From contig NZ_LXES01000032.1 in NCBI RefSeq assembly GCF_001654845.1, positions 1 to 54,342 of the forward strand: DNA of 54,342 nt, written 5' to 3'. Below, one piece after another: positions 1-9,669 of this stretch (positions within the stretch are counted from its first letter, which is position 1; every line of letters begins with the position of its first letter). The position numbers and the translations under genes were made by a program. The DNA comes from Enterobacter soli ATCC BAA-2102. GTDB lineage: Bacteria > Pseudomonadota > Gammaproteobacteria > Enterobacterales > Enterobacteriaceae. Under the pieces are notes generated by a model, which did no database searches, was not told the origin of the DNA, and saw only the letters and a list, made by a program, of their open reading frames with translations.

Positions 1-23
1 TGTGGGTGAGGGCATCAAGCAGC

Positions 24-236
24 TCAGGCCGTAACGGTAACGCTCTGACCTTCAAAACTCACGGTTTGACCCGCGACAATCTTGCAGCGCTTGCGGGTTT
101 CCACCGCGCCGTCGACTTTTACCAGCCCGTCGGCAATGGCGATTTTGGCCTGTGCGCCGCTTTCGCTCCAGCCTTCCAGCTTCAGCAGATCGCACAGCTC
201 AACGTGCGGGTGTTTACCTAATGAAAATGTGGCCAT
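24..236 (-). CDS. ybcJ: YbcJ, S4-domain RNA-binding protein
   Basis: This 70-aa protein is essentially one S4 RNA-binding fold: the stretch from about residue 12 to 60 (CDLLKLEGWSESGAQAKIAI, then a DGLVKVDG turn and a short strand ending in VSFEGQ) is the S4 alpha-L motif that contacts structured RNA. The E. coli homologue YbcJ has the same length and is also next to folD; it is thought to bind RNA or ribosomes, but its exact role is unsettled. It ends at a TGA on the minus strand and begins one base from the folD stop codon, so the two genes are probably co-transcribed with folD first. The reading frame is intact. Identification is from remembered sequence and neighbourhood. Confidence 0.93.
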   Translation of the reverse strand: MATFSLGKHPHVELCDLLKLEGWSESGAQAKIAIADGLVKVDGAVETRKRCKIVAGQTVSFEGQSVTVTA

Positions 237-237
237 C

Positions 238-1104
238 TTACGCTTCCTTTACGTCGTGATACTCAACGCACGCCTGCAATGTATTCTGAATCAGTGTGGC
301 AACGGTCATCGGGCCGACGCCGCCAGGCACCGGAGTAATGTAAGACGCGCGTGCAGCGGCATCTTCATAAACCACATCGCCCACCACTTTGCCGCTTTCC
401 AGACGGTTAATGCCCACGTCCACGACAATCGCACCTTCTTTGATCCACTCGCCAGGAATAAAGCCCGGCTTACCGACTGCCACGATCAGCAAGTCAGCGT
501 TCTCAACGTGGTGACGCAGGTTTTTGGTGAAGCGGTGGGTGACCGTGGTGGTGCAACCCGCCAGCAGCAGTTCCATGCTCATCGGACGGCCAACGATGTT
601 GGATGCGCCAATCACCACGGCATTCAGGCCGTAGGTGTCGATGTTGTAACGCTCAAGCAGCGTAACGATACCGCGAGGCGTACACGGACGCAGACGCGGC
701 GCACGCTGGCACAGGCGGCCGACGTTATACGGATGGAAACCGTCGACGTCTTTGTCTGGCGCGATACGCTCAAGCACTTTCACGTTGTCGATGCCCGCAG
801 GCAGCGGCAGCTGGACCAGAATACCGTCAATTTCTTTATCGGCGTTCAGGGTGTCAATCAGCTCAAGCAGTTCTGCTTCGCTGGTGGTTTCTGGCAGATC
901 GTAAGAGCGGGAAACAAAGCCCACTTCTTCACACGCTTTGCGTTTGCTGCCGACATAAATCTGCGATGCCGGATTGCTACCAACCAGCACAACAGCCAGC
1001 CCAGGGGCGCGAAGTCCGGCCGCTTTACGCGCCTTCACTTTTTCCGCAACCTCAGAGCGCACCTGCTGCGCAATCGTTTTACCGTCAATAATCTTTGCTG
1101 CCAT
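238..1104 (-). CDS. folD: Bifunctional methylenetetrahydrofolate dehydrogenase/cyclohydrolase FolD
   Basis: FolD interconverts 5,10-methylene-, methenyl- and 10-formyl-tetrahydrofolate in the cytoplasm, using NADP+. The 288-aa length is the normal bacterial length. Visible family signatures are the [14 protein letters not shown] segment (about residues 52-65) carrying the catalytic Tyr and Lys, the GILVQLPLP loop (about 94-102), the [11 protein letters not shown] folate-site segment, the dinucleotide-binding [13 protein letters not shown], and the C-terminal [11 protein letters not shown] signature. The ATG at the 5' end is preceded on the minus strand by a GAGA-type ribosome site, and the Met-Ala-Ala-Lys start matches other FolD proteins. 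It is transcribed away from the fimbrial cluster and immediately precedes ybcJ. This is the conserved backbone anchor of the fim locus in both E. coli and Salmonella. Confidence 0.98.
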   Translation of the reverse strand: MAAKIIDGKTIAQQVRSEVAEKVKARKAAGLRAPGLAVVLVGSNPASQIYVGSKRKACEEVGFVSRSYDLPETTSEAELLELIDTLNADKEIDGILVQLPLPAGIDNVKVLERIAPDKDVDGFHPYNVGRLCQRAPRLRPCTPRGIVTLLERYNIDTYGLNAVVIGASNIVGRPMSMELLLAGCTTTVTHRFTKNLRHHVENADLLIVAVGKPGFIPGEWIKEGAIVVDVGINRLESGKVVGDVVYEDAAARASYITPVPGGVGPMTVATLIQNTLQACVEYHDVKEA

Positions 1105-1413
1105 CAGAGAGAAGATTCCGTCTGTAACGTTTGAAAGGGGGATTGCCTATATTTTGTCAGAAGCGAGCGCCGCTGTCAGTCACCCTTTGCGAGATTTCCT
1201 TCACTGGCCTCAAAACCCATGGTAATCGCATGGTCAATTTCTTAGGGCGGATTAGGATGTGGCCTGGTTAAATCGCAGCGTTTTGACATATTTTAAAATA
1301 CTTTCCTGAGCTACTTTGTCTCCTCCGAAATAAGCTTTCAATTTATCAATTGAACGTATTTCTTATTCCCGATTATCCGCGGGAAGGGTTATTTATATTT
1401 TAAAGGAATAGAC
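1105..1413. other. folD-fimA divergent intergenic region
   Basis: This 309-bp spacer must carry the folD promoter (leftward) and the fimA promoter (rightward). The fimA half is AT-rich from about 1290 onward, as usual for H-NS-sensitive fimbrial promoters. I looked for a fimS-type invertible switch bounded by 9-bp inverted repeats and saw none, and no fimB/fimE-type recombinase lies nearby, so control is presumably by FimZ/FimY as in Salmonella. No gene is visible here. Confidence 0.55.
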
Positions 1414-1974
1414 ATGAAACTCAGCAACATTGCTTCGACCATTATTGCAACTCTGGCCCTGGTCGCGGGTGCCGCTCACGCTGAAGATCCAACGCCGGTT
1501 TCCGTGAATGGCGGTACCGTGCATTTTAAAGGTGAATTAGTGAATGCCGCGTGCTCAGTTAATACGGATTCTTCAGAACAGACCGTTAATCTTGGTCAGT
1601 ACCGTACCGCGAAATTCACCAAAGTCGGTGATACCACCTCTAATATTCCATTCACTATTGAACTGAACGATTGCGATCCGCTGGTTGCGAAAACGGCTGC
1701 AGTCGCCTTTACCGGTCAGATCGACGCAACCGATAAAACCCTGCTGGCCGTAACCTCCGGTAACAACGACAACACCGCGCAAGGTGTAGGTATCGAGATC
1801 CTCGACAGCAAATCCAGCACGCTGACCCCAGACGGAGCCACTTTCTCTGCTGCGCAGACGCTGATCGAAGGGACCAACACCCTGAACTTCACCGCGCGTT
1901 ATAAAGCGACCGCTGCGACCACCACGCCTGGTCAGGCGAACGCGGACGCAACCTTCGTCATGAAATACGAGTAA
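1414..1974 (+). CDS. fimA: Type 1 fimbrial major subunit FimA
   Basis: This is the major pilin, polymerised into the fimbrial rod by donor-strand exchange. A signal peptide ([20 protein letters not shown], cleaved after AHA) is followed by a pilin domain. Cys47 (NAACSVN) and Cys88 (LNDCDP) form the conserved disulphide, and the protein ends in the alternating FVMKYE beta strand with the penultimate Tyr that the chaperone recognises. The 186-aa length is typical. An AAAGGA ribosome site at 1402-1407 sits 6 bases before the ATG. It is the first gene of the fimAICDHF operon; a short GC-rich hairpin follows it (1998-2015). It resembles the next gene closely (HFKGELVN versus HLRGELVN), consistent with a fimA/fimI pair. 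Confidence 0.93.
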   Translation: MKLSNIASTIIATLALVAGAAHAEDPTPVSVNGGTVHFKGELVNAACSVNTDSSEQTVNLGQYRTAKFTKVGDTTSNIPFTIELNDCDPLVAKTAAVAFTGQIDATDKTLLAVTSGNNDNTAQGVGIEILDSKSSTLTPDGATFSAAQTLIEGTNTLNFTARYKATAATTTPGQANADATFVMKYE

Positions 1975-1997
1975 TGCCTGAATACAGGGATGTGGTC

Positions 1998-2015
1998 GAC
2001 CTCAGGGAGGAGGTC
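1998..2015 (+). terminator. Possible attenuating hairpin between fimA and fimI
   Basis: GACCTC (1998-2003) can pair with GAGGTC (2010-2015) across a 6-base loop, followed by a short pyrimidine stretch TCTT. In type 1 fimbrial operons a partial terminator or processing hairpin after the major subunit helps keep fimA expression far above the assembly genes. The stem is only six base pairs and the T-run is poor, so this is a weak call. Confidence 0.35.
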
Positions 2016-2043
2016 TCTTAATCGCTAACGCCGGGAACGAAGG

Positions 2044-2586
2044 ATGACAAGGACTGGGATACTGCTTTTTGCCCTTGCGATTGCCTCAACGGTAAATGCT
2101 CATACCGTGGTGATCGACGGCGGTAAAGTTCACCTGAGAGGGGAACTGGTCAACGGCGGCTGCGCCGTGGCGCCTGACAGCCAGAATATGCGCGTGGATA
2201 TGGGGCAGTACCGCACCAACGCCTTTTCGGGCGTTGGCAGTTTTTCCACGGTAAACGTGCCTTTCACCGTACGGCTGCTTGACTGCAGCGTTGATGTCTC
2301 CCGTACCGTGGGGATCCAGTTTCAGGGCGCCACGCCTGAAGAGGATCCGCAGGTCTTCCTGGCGACATCGCGGCCAGGGGAAACCCCTGTCAGCAGCGGG
2401 GTTGGACTGGCACTTTTCGACGAACAACAGCGTCAGATAATCCCAAACGCCGCGGCGGTCAGTTGGTTGCCCATTAATACCAGTGAGCTGGCGTTTCATT
2501 TCAGTGCCCGCTACCGGGCAATTTCCGAACACCTCGTGCCAGGCAATATTCAGTCAGACGTCTGGTTTACGTTGATTTATCCCTAA
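2044..2586 (+). CDS. fimI: Fimbrial protein FimI (pilin-like)
   Basis: This 180-aa exported pilin-like protein has a signal peptide ([19 protein letters not shown]) and the same opening fold as Fim[14 protein letters not shown], then [17 protein letters not shown] and a C-terminal DVWFTLIYP strand. The two expected cysteines are present. FimI in E. coli and Salmonella follows fimA and acts at the rod base or as an assembly-termination subunit; I infer the same here from position and similarity. The ATG has a modest ribosome site (GGGAA at 2033-2037, about 6 bases upstream) with AGG abutting the start, suggesting weaker translation than fimA. It lies 69 bp after fimA and 34 bp before fimC. Confidence 0.87.
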   Translation: MTRTGILLFALAIASTVNAHTVVIDGGKVHLRGELVNGGCAVAPDSQNMRVDMGQYRTNAFSGVGSFSTVNVPFTVRLLDCSVDVSRTVGIQFQGATPEEDPQVFLATSRPGETPVSSGVGLALFDEQQRQIIPNAAAVSWLPINTSELAFHFSARYRAISEHLVPGNIQSDVWFTLIYP

Positions 2587-2620
2587 CGCCTGCGAACACA
2601 TTATTAAAGGTACGGTTGTG

Positions 2621-3313
2621 ATGAACACCCTAATTAAACCTGGACTGATTTTATCTTTTATTTTGATGATGGTTTCTACATGCGCAAATGCGTCCGGCGG
2701 TATTGCGTTGGGCGCGACGCGCGTTATTTATCCGGCGAATGCGAAACAGACCTCGCTGGCGATCACCAACAGCAACAAACAAGAACGCTATTTAATTAAC
2801 GCGTGGATCGAAAATGCGAACGGGCAAAAGGAAAAAACCTTTGCCGTTACACCGCCCCTGTTCGTGAGCGAGCCGGACAGTGAAAATACGCTGCGTATTA
2901 TTTATGCAGGACCGGCATTACCCACCGATCGCGAATCGCTGTTTTACATGAATGTGAAAGCGATCCCATCGGTCAGCAAGGCGAAAACAGAGAACAATAA
3001 CGTGCTGCAACTGGCCATTCTGTCGCGAATCAAGCTGTTTGTGCGCCCGGTTAACCTGTCGATGCCGCCGGAAGAGGCGCTCTCCCAATTGCGCTTTGAG
3101 CGCGTCGGAAACCACCTGAAGGTGAGCAATGCCTCGCCCTATTACGTCACGCTGGTCAATCTTAAGCTTGGCGGTCAGACGCTGGATAACCTGATGGTCG
3201 CGCCTAAAAACTCAGCGCAGCAGGTGTTACCAACCGCCGCGAGCGGCACGCTCTCCTGGCAGAGCGTCAATGACTACGGTGCCATTACACCGGCACGTAG
3301 CGTCAATCTGTGA
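2621..3313 (+). CDS. fimC: Periplasmic fimbrial chaperone FimC
   Basis: This PapD-family chaperone binds pilin subunits in the periplasm by donor-strand complementation and delivers them to the usher. I chose the ATG at 2621, with AAAGG at 2606-2610; a GTG immediately before it is an alternative. A signal peptide ([19 protein letters not shown], cleaved after ANA) precedes [15 protein letters not shown], the typical first chaperone strand with the subunit-anchoring Arg. The G1-strand motif [13 protein letters not shown] near residue 135 and a second Ig domain follow. About 230 aa is the family length. The gene overlaps the usher's upstream GTG by 4 bp (stop TGA inside GTGA), indicating translational coupling. 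Confidence 0.95.
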   Translation: MNTLIKPGLILSFILMMVSTCANASGGIALGATRVIYPANAKQTSLAITNSNKQERYLINAWIENANGQKEKTFAVTPPLFVSEPDSENTLRIIYAGPALPTDRESLFYMNVKAIPSVSKAKTENNNVLQLAILSRIKLFVRPVNLSMPPEEALSQLRFERVGNHLKVSNASPYYVTLVNLKLGGQTLDNLMVAPKNSAQQVLPTAASGTLSWQSVNDYGAITPARSVNL

Positions 3314-5889
3314 GCAGAGTCAGGGCGATGAACACTCAATGGCGTTACTGCCCGGTTGCACTGGCATTGATGGCAACGCTCTGGCCGCAAACCGGCTGGA
3401 GCGAAAGCTACTTCAACCCGGCCTTTTTATCCGACGACACCGCAAGCGTGGCGGATTTGTCGCGTTTTGAGCAAGGGCATCAGCAGGCTCCGGGCGTCTA
3501 TCGCGTGGATATCTGGCGCAACGATGAATTTATCGGCACGCAGGACGTGCGCTTTGAACAAGCCGAAAACACCCCACCTGTCGCGGGCGGGCTCTCACCA
3601 TGCATTACGCGCGCGATGCTTGATCGATTTGGCGTTAATATCGCGGCGTTTCCGGAACTGGCAAACGTACAGGGCGAGACCTGTGTTCCGCTGACCACGG
3701 CCATTCCTGGCAGCGAAACGGCATTCAACTTTGCGTCGCTGCGCCTGAACATCAGCCTGCCGCAGGTGGCGATGCAAAATAGCGCTCGGGGCTACATTCC
3801 CCCTGAACAGTGGGATGACGGGATCCCCGCCGCGTTGCTCAACTACAGTTTTACCGGCAACCGGGGCAGCGACGACGACAGCTATTATCTGAACCTGCAA
3901 AGCGGGCTGAACTACGGCGCCTGGCGTCTGCGCAACAACGGCGCATGGCGTTATTCGCAAAACAACGGCGAGCGGCACAGCAACTGGGAAAATATTGGCA
4001 CCTGGGCCCAGCGCAGCATTATTCCCCTTAAAAGCGAGCTGGTGCTGGGTGACAGCAATACCGGTAACGACGTGTTTGATAGCATCGGTTTTCGCGGCGG
4101 GCGGCTTTACTCTTCTGACAGTATGTATCCGGACAGCCTTCAGGGCTACGCACCCACCGTGCGCGGTATCGCCCGGACGCCTGCCAAAGTGGTCATTCGC
4201 CAGAACGGGTACGTGATTTACCAGAGCTATGTCCAGCCCGGCGCTTTTGCAATAAACGATCTGAACCCCACTTCATCCAGCGGTGACCTTGAGGTCACGG
4301 TAGAAGAAAAAGACGGTAGCCAGCAGCGCTACACGGTGCCGTATTCCACCGTGCCGCAGCTTCAGCGTGAAGGTCGCTGGAAGTATGACCTGGTGGCGGG
4401 TGACTACCGTAGCGGGAACAGCGAACAGGATACGCCGTTCTTCACTCAGGGAACGTTAATTGCCGGTCTTGCCGATGGCTACACGCTTTACGGCGGTACG
4501 CAGCTGGCATCACGTTACACGGCGCTGGCCATCGGTGCCGGGAAAAACCTCGGTGACTGGGGGGCAATATCGCTCGATCTGACTCATGCCCGCAGCCAGC
4601 TTGCCGATGACAGCCGCCACAAAGGACAGTCGCTGCGCTTCCTCTATGCCAAATCCCTGAACGGATTTGGCACCAACTTTCAGTTGCTCGGTTACCGCTA
4701 CTCCACGAAAGGGTTTTACACCCTGGATGATGTGGCCTGGCGCTCGATGGAAGGTTATCAATACGGCGACAGCCAGGATAACGACGGTGTGCCGGACGTG
4801 CAGAGCTATCACAATCTGACGTGGAATAAAAAAGGGCGCTTCCAGCTCAATATCTCCCAGTCGCTGGGGGATTACGGATCGCTGTATGTCTCTGGCAGCC
4901 AGCAAAGCTACTGGGGAACCAGCGAATCAAACGTCTGGTATCAGCTTGGCTACGCTGGCGGCATTCAGGGCATCAGCTATTCCGTCTCCTGGTCGTGGAA
5001 TAAAGCCGTGGGGATCGACGGCACAGACCGGATCGCCTCGTTTAACGTCTCTGTTCCTTTCAGCCTGTTCACGCGCCACGGCTATCGACGTGATCAGGCC
5101 ATTGACCGGGCTTATGCCACGGCTTCTGCCAGCCGGAATAACGACGGTGACAGCAGCTGGCAAACCGGGATCAGCGGCACATTACTTGAAGACCGTAACC
5201 TGAACTACAGCGTGACCCAGGGGCATACCAGCAATAACGGCGCTAGCGGAAGTGCCAGCGCCAACTGGCAGGCGACCTACGGCACGCTGGGAGTGGGCTA
5301 CAACTACGCGCGCGATCAACATGATCTCAACTGGCAGCTTTCTGGCGGCATCGTGGGCCACGAAAATGGCGTGACCTTCAGCCAGCCGCTGGGGGATACC
5401 AACGTTCTGATCAAAGCCCCAGGAGCATCCGGAGTGAGCGTGGAAAACCAGACCGGAGTGAAAACCGACTGGCGCGGCTACGCGGTGATGCCGTATGCCA
5501 CGGTCTACCGTTACAACCGTGTGGCGCTGGATACCAACACCATGAGCAACAACACCGATATCGAAAATAACGTGAGCAGCGTGGTGCCGACAAGAGGCGC
5601 GCTGGTGCGTGCCAGCTTTGATGCCCGGATCGGCGTGCGCGCGTTACTGACCGTCAGACGTGGCGATCAACCCGTGCCGTTCGGCGCCATAGTGCGTGAA
5701 ACCGAAAGCGGCGTCACCAGCATGGTGGGCGATGACGGACAGATTTACCTCAGCGGATTACCGCTGGAAGGGGAGCTGTTGATCCAGTGGGGCGACGGGA
5801 TGCAGTCCCGGTGTCGCGCGCACTACCGCTTACCCGCAGATAGCCAGAACCAGGCCATTACCATGGCGGGGGCGAGCTGTGATCGATAA
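3310..5889 (+). CDS. fimD: Outer-membrane usher FimD
   Basis: The usher is the outer-membrane pore through which chaperone-pilin complexes are assembled. The 859-aa length is normal. After a signal peptide ending near GWSES come the usher N-terminal domain ([18 protein letters not shown]), the 24-strand barrel, the plug region (the [20 protein letters not shown] stretch is a hallmark), and C-terminal domains with a final pair of cysteines (SRCRAHY and ASCDR). The GTG at 3310 overlaps the chaperone stop codon; an ATG at 3328 is an equally possible start because it leads directly into the signal peptide. The reading frame is intact throughout. Confidence 0.94.
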   Translation: MSRVRAMNTQWRYCPVALALMATLWPQTGWSESYFNPAFLSDDTASVADLSRFEQGHQQAPGVYRVDIWRNDEFIGTQDVRFEQAENTPPVAGGLSPCITRAMLDRFGVNIAAFPELANVQGETCVPLTTAIPGSETAFNFASLRLNISLPQVAMQNSARGYIPPEQWDDGIPAALLNYSFTGNRGSDDDSYYLNLQSGLNYGAWRLRNNGAWRYSQNNGERHSNWENIGTWAQRSIIPLKSELVLGDSNTGNDVFDSIGFRGGRLYSSDSMYPDSLQGYAPTVRGIARTPAKVVIRQNGYVIYQSYVQPGAFAINDLNPTSSSGDLEVTVEEKDGSQQRYTVPYSTVPQLQREGRWKYDLVAGDYRSGNSEQDTPFFTQGTLIAGLADGYTLYGGTQLASRYTALAIGAGKNLGDWGAISLDLTHARSQLADDSRHKGQSLRFLYAKSLNGFGTNFQLLGYRYSTKGFYTLDDVAWRSMEGYQYGDSQDNDGVPDVQSYHNLTWNKKGRFQLNISQSLGDYGSLYVSGSQQSYWGTSESNVWYQLGYAGGIQGISYSVSWSWNKAVGIDGTDRIASFNVSVPFSLFTRHGYRRDQAIDRAYATASASRNNDGDSSWQTGISGTLLEDRNLNYSVTQGHTSNNGASGSASANWQATYGTLGVGYNYARDQHDLNWQLSGGIVGHENGVTFSQPLGDTNVLIKAPGASGVSVENQTGVKTDWRGYAVMPYATVYRYNRVALDTNTMSNNTDIENNVSSVVPTRGALVRASFDARIGVRALLTVRRGDQPVPFGAIVRETESGVTSMVGDDGQIYLSGLPLEGELLIQWGDGMQSRCRAHYRLPADSQNQAITMAGASCDR

Positions 5890-5899
5890 CAGGAACTCA

Positions 5900-6907
5900 A
5901 TGATGAAATTTCCCCACACGCTATTGGGTGCGGTACTGCTGTGCGGCGCGCTGCCTGCGTGGGCAACCGTGTGTCAGAATGCCGACGGCGTCGCGAAGGA
6001 TATCTCTTACGATCTCTCAAACGTCTTTGACAGCTCTAACAACAAGCCCGGGCAGATTGTCACCCTGGCGCAAAAATCCGGGTTGGTCGGGGTGAACGCT
6101 ATCTGCCCGAAGGGCACTTCCGGCAAATCGACCATGCGAAGCTACGTCACGGACCTGCCCATCACCACCGAGATAGACAGCTACAAGTATGTGAAGCTGA
6201 ATGACTATCTGGATGGCGCGATGCAGATCCACGATGATTATGCCGGGACGTTTTATCCACCAGCGAACTATATCCAGATGGGCCAGCACCCCAACGTGCC
6301 GAACAACAAAGCCTTTCCGGTGACGGATTCGAAGCTGGTGTTTCGCCTTCGGGTGACGCGCCGGTTTATCAATATGGTGGTGATCCCGCAGCAGACCATG
6401 TTCAGGGTCTACGTCACCACCACGTCGTCCGACCCGCTCAGCACGCCGGTTTACACCATCAGCTACAGCGGGACGATCCAGGTGCCGCAAAGCTGTGAAA
6501 TTAATGCCGGAAAAGTCGTGGAATTTGATTTTGGTGAAATCGGTGCATCGCTGTTTAGCCAGGCCGGAGCCGGAAATCGCCCGGACAAGGTTTCGCCACA
6601 GACAAAAACGATTGCCATCAAATGCACCAATGTGGAAGCCAATGCTTACCTGTCCATGCGTATTGAAGCTGAGCAAACCTCTGGCAATGCGCTGGTTTCC
6701 GATAACCCCGACTTGGGGTTTGTGATCGCAACAGAAAGCGGCACCCCACTGACGCCCAACAACCTGACCAGCAAAATTCCGTTCCGTCTGGATGACAGCG
6801 CGCAGGCGCAGGTGGGGATCCGGGCCTGGCCGGTCAGTATAACGGGCAATAAACCCGCCGAAGGGCGTTTTACCTCTCGCGGGTATCTGCGCGTGGATTA
6901 TGAATAA
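5900..6907 (+). CDS. fimH: Type 1 fimbrial tip adhesin FimH
   Basis: This exported protein of about 335 aa has the two-domain build of a tip adhesin: a lectin-like N-terminal half after the signal peptide (MMKFPHTLLGAVLLCGALPA, cleaved after WA), beginning with TVCQNADG, and a pilin half starting around IQVPQSCEINAGKVVEFDFG and ending FTSRGYLRVDYE. Cysteines are placed as in FimH. A GTG at 5879 extends the frame into the usher gene, but ATGs at 5900 and 5903 follow an AGGAA site (5891-5895) and begin the signal peptide, so I use 5900. Mannose specificity is known for the family but cannot be proved here. The fimF frame begins at its 3' end. Confidence 0.88.
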   Translation: MMKFPHTLLGAVLLCGALPAWATVCQNADGVAKDISYDLSNVFDSSNNKPGQIVTLAQKSGLVGVNAICPKGTSGKSTMRSYVTDLPITTEIDSYKYVKLNDYLDGAMQIHDDYAGTFYPPANYIQMGQHPNVPNNKAFPVTDSKLVFRLRVTRRFINMVVIPQQTMFRVYVTTTSSDPLSTPVYTISYSGTIQVPQSCEINAGKVVEFDFGEIGASLFSQAGAGNRPDKVSPQTKTIAIKCTNVEANAYLSMRIEAEQTSGNALVSDNPDLGFVIATESGTPLTPNNLTSKIPFRLDDSAQAQVGIRAWPVSITGNKPAEGRFTSRGYLRVDYE

Positions 6908-6917
6908 AGGAGGAGCA

Positions 6918-7436
6918 ATGCGACGCTTAAGTAAAGCACTGCTGCTGGTAGCGCTGGTTCACGCGAACGCCCATGCCACCACGGCACTGGGGGAAATCAA
7001 CATTGAGCTGTACGGTAATATTGTGGATTTCACCTGTGTCGCGGAAGGCAGCGATAGCGACAAAATCGTGACGCTGGGTACATGGCCGACAAAACAACTC
7101 AGCACCACAGGCAGCAGGACGCAGCCGGTGCCGTTTACGCTGAAGCTGACCGGATGCCCGCCCGGCGCGGCATCGATAACCTTTTCAGGAAAAGAGGACG
7201 GGAGCGATAGCGGTTTACTGGCTCTGAATGATTCAAGCCAGGCCAGCAATGTTGCGGTGGAAATTCGCGATCGCGATAAAACACGCCTGGCGTTGCAGCA
7301 GGCCAGTCAGACGGTGGCGGTAGACACCCAGGGAAACGCAGAGCTGTCGTTTTATGCCAATTATATTGCCACGGCTGATAACCCGCAGCCGGGCAGGGCA
7401 GATGCCGATGCAACCTTTATGATTAATTATAATTGA
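6918..7436 (+). CDS. fimF: Minor fimbrial subunit FimF
   Basis: This minor pilin of the tip adaptor has a signal peptide (MRRLSKALLLVALVHANA, cleaved after HA), a pilin domain with Cys residues in DFTCVAEG and LTGCPPG, and the terminal ATFMINYN strand. The start is decided by a textbook ribosome site: AAGGAGG at 6907-6913 with four bases to the ATG at 6918. The upstream ATG at 6900 lies inside the fimH stop region and has no site, so the mature product is about 172 aa. It is the last gene of the structural operon and is followed by a convergent terminator hairpin (7446-7479). Confidence 0.87.
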   Translation: MRRLSKALLLVALVHANAHATTALGEINIELYGNIVDFTCVAEGSDSDKIVTLGTWPTKQLSTTGSRTQPVPFTLKLTGCPPGAASITFSGKEDGSDSGLLALNDSSQASNVAVEIRDRDKTRLALQQASQTVAVDTQGNAELSFYANYIATADNPQPGRADADATFMINYN

Positions 7437-7445
7437 AACTGACCG

Positions 7446-7479
7446 CACTCCCTGCAACTCGTATAAGTTGCGGGGAGTG
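7446..7479. terminator. Convergent terminator between fimF and fimZ
   Basis: A 14-bp stem (arm 7446-7459 pairing with 7466-7479, one G-U pair) with the 6-base loop CGTATA lies exactly between the two convergent stop codons. It lacks a long T-run on either side but is positioned to stop transcription from both directions. Confidence 0.7.
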
Positions 7480-7487
7480 AATTCAGG

Positions 7488-8120
7488 TTAAAGCAATTCG
7501 TGGGCTTTCGCGTAATCAATTAATTCAACAATGCTTTGCACACCCAGCTTAGAATAAATATTGGATTTGTGAGCGCTTATTGTTTTGTTGCTAAGCAACA
7601 ACTGCTCGGCGATTTCTTTATTCGATAACCCATTGGCCAGATACCGCAGTACCGTCACTTCTCGGTTTGATAACGGCATGTCTATAACCATTCCTTTGTG
7701 TGTTCCCAGGTGATTTATAAAATTTAGTGTTTCGGATGGAAAAAATGAATATCCCGTCAGTAACATTTCAACCGCATTATAGATCTCACCTAAGTCTTTT
7801 CGCTTACTGACAAAGCCGTTTGCTCCGGCACGAATGGCGCGTCCGGCGTAAAACGCCTCTGATTTTGAAGACAGGAAAAGAACTTTGATGTCCTTATTTA
7901 AGTTTTTGATTCTTTTGAGTAATGCAAATCCGTCAGTCCCGGGGAGTTCGATGTCCAGGATCACCAGATCAATCGCATGGTTGCGTATACAATCAAGAAC
8001 TTCATGGCTGTCACCAGACTTGAGCTTAACCACGATATTTTTATTTTTCTGTAGCAGGACTTCTATCGACATTCTGACAATAGGGTGTTCGTCCATAATG
8101 ATAACGGATGCCGGTTTCAT
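7488..8120 (-). CDS. fimZ: Fimbrial response regulator FimZ (LuxR/NarL type)
   Basis: FimZ is a 210-aa DNA-binding response regulator. Residues 1-120 form a receiver domain with the acidic pair (DEHP, about 11-14), the phospho-acceptor Asp in VILDIELPG (about 56) and the conserved Ser/Lys positions (LFLSSKSEA, SKRKDLG). Residues 145-210 are a LuxR-type helix-turn-helix (NREVTVLRYLANGLSNKEIA, then SNKTISAHKSNIYSKLGV). In Salmonella, FimZ activates the fimA promoter together with FimY and lowers motility; the same job is inferred here. No sensor kinase is adjacent, as in Salmonella. It is transcribed toward the fim structural operon, with an 808-bp spacer upstream. Confidence 0.95.
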   Translation of the reverse strand: MKPASVIIMDEHPIVRMSIEVLLQKNKNIVVKLKSGDSHEVLDCIRNHAIDLVILDIELPGTDGFALLKRIKNLNKDIKVLFLSSKSEAFYAGRAIRAGANGFVSKRKDLGEIYNAVEMLLTGYSFFPSETLNFINHLGTHKGMVIDMPLSNREVTVLRYLANGLSNKEIAEQLLLSNKTISAHKSNIYSKLGVQSIVELIDYAKAHELL

Positions 8121-8928
8121 TTTTTATGCCTCAGATTGTTAAAAGCGTTGTGCCGAGTTTTGCTAAAACTCTCGGAAAGCCGGAAGGATAATTATGCAGA
8201 TCCTTATACGGTGGTAATTCCCTGGAAGAGCGAAAGCATCCTTGTTAACGTAGCGATAAAATCATTGCCTCAGCGCGGATTGTTAAATTGGCTGGTGGTG
8301 GCAAAAGTGTTTTCTTATTCATGTTTGAAACACGTCTTATTATACCGCTTAAGCTTTCTCCGAAAAGCCTGTAAATTATATTTTCCGTGTTTCGCTATAT
8401 TATCTTCTGGAAGCTAATAGCTATTAATTTAAATTTAGCTGAAATCACCTGTTATTTCTTATACGGCAATTCATCATCTTCATGTAATAACAAAAAATGA
8501 CATATCTCTCTATATGTTGATCGGTTGTTAAAAATATAAACCCGAAACCCTGAGTCATTTTTCCTGGTGTTAGCGAAGCGATCGCTGACACAGGCCGTGG
8601 TGCCGCCAACGGCAAGCGCTAACGCTCTTAAAGAAAATCTTGTGACTGAACAGCAGGATATGCTGGACATTCGCATGTCGTGTTGATGCCGTTATGACTA
8701 ATCTGCTTGTTTTTACATCATTATCATCTCATTAACGGAATCATTATTATTTTAACGCATGGTGGAATGAACTGCCTGTTCAGGTTTTTGTGGTGTTTCG
8801 CGTTGTTAAAGTGGATAAATTAGGAATAGTTGTAATTTCGCAAATTATGTTAATAAATCACATTTAATTGACAATTATCTTAAGTAATTTCCTAAAGTCC
8901 TTTGGGAATTAATGGGTTAGTGAGTAAG
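8121..8928. promoter_or_regulatory. Long AT-rich regulatory region upstream of fimZ
   Basis: This 808-bp stretch between fimZ and fimY is strongly AT-rich (long A/T runs around 8330-8430, 8510-8545 and 8700-8900) compared with the GC-rich flanks, a composition typical of H-NS-bound fimbrial regulatory DNA. I see no convincing gene. A minus-strand 74-codon frame (8452-8676) lacks a clear ribosome site. A plus-strand frame ending at 8686 reads protein-like over about 45 codons (ending QQDMLDIRMSC) but has no start codon and may be a decayed gene. The fimZ promoter should lie in the left half. Confidence 0.5.
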
Positions 8929-9645
8929 TTAAAACGTGAAGTCGGACAGGTTATTGAGCAGGTGCAGGAGTTCCTGGCGCTGATTTAATCCGAGTTTTTT
9001 CAGGATGCAGTTCAGGCGATAAATGATCCGGCTGTAAGGACGGTTTTGTCGGTTGGCTATTTCCCGCAATGACAGACCCTGGGACAAATACTGAAGCACG
9101 GGCCATTCGTTGCGGGAGAACCACTCTTTTTTCATACTCACCAGCGCAGTGGTGTGCAGCAGGGATTGTTGCATGGCCTTCGCGGTGAGCTGGCGCTCCA
9201 GAACGTGAAACGGCCCGGAGGCACGGCAAAAAAGCCGGGTGTCGTAATCATCCGCCCTGATCAGTAAATGAGGTATCAGAAAAGGGGAGTAAAGGCTCTG
9301 CCTTCTTAGCCTGTCCAGCATGTCGATAAGCGTAATGGCACGGCTTTCGATATCCACAAGCAGCCTGGCCGACGGCCAGTGGCCGAGCGTGCTGAACGCC
9401 TCTTCCAGCGTTTCGCAATCACAGCAGTTACTGAGCGGGGAGAGCCCGTTCATAATACCTGTACGAAGGAAGTTATCTTGGGTGACCAGAATAATAAAAG
9501 GCGCGTGCGTCTTGCGAGTCTGATTAATCGACTGGCTCAAAAACTCTAGACGGTCAAAAAAGGGGGGAGGATAGGGCGAGTGTGTAAATCCCGGTGAATC
9601 ACTTCCTGTCCGACGCCGTCTGTAGCGGCGTACTGTCATTCGCAT
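8929..9645 (-). CDS. fimY: FimY-like LuxR-family fimbrial regulator
   Basis: This 238-aa protein has a C-terminal LuxR-type helix-turn-helix (about residues 182-230: VLQYLSQGLSLREIANRQ then YSRIIYRLNCILKKLGLN) and an N-terminal part that looks like a degenerate receiver lacking the usual acidic pocket. Length, order (fimZ-fimY-EAL-argU) and domain layout match Salmonella FimY, the co-activator of fimA with FimZ. The start follows AGGAGGGAAG. The very basic N-terminus (VRRYRRRR) includes a rare AGA codon at position 9, decoded by the tRNA encoded by the neighbouring argU. In Salmonella translation of fimY depends on that tRNA, so the same link is plausible. It lies 24 bp downstream of the EAL gene, probably in one operon. 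Confidence 0.83.
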   Translation of the reverse strand: MRMTVRRYRRRRTGSDSPGFTHSPYPPPFFDRLEFLSQSINQTRKTHAPFIILVTQDNFLRTGIMNGLSPLSNCCDCETLEEAFSTLGHWPSARLLVDIESRAITLIDMLDRLRRQSLYSPFLIPHLLIRADDYDTRLFCRASGPFHVLERQLTAKAMQQSLLHTTALVSMKKEWFSRNEWPVLQYLSQGLSLREIANRQNRPYSRIIYRLNCILKKLGLNQRQELLHLLNNLSDFTF

Positions 9646-9669
9646 AGCTTCCCTCCTGGCGATGACTGG

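Noticed and set aside
82..1134. 350-codon open frame on the plus strand
   Set aside because: It is antisense to folD and ybcJ, whose protein motifs are unmistakable; its product has no recognisable domain and is rich in His/Arg/Gln typical of shadow frames.
1105..1413. Possible invertible fimS switch
   Set aside because: No 9-bp inverted repeat pair and no FimB/FimE recombinase gene were found; the regulatory genes are of the Salmonella type.
8452..8676. 74-codon minus-strand frame between fimZ and fimY
   Set aside because: No clear ribosome site and no recognisable domain; mentioned only as part of the regulatory spacer.
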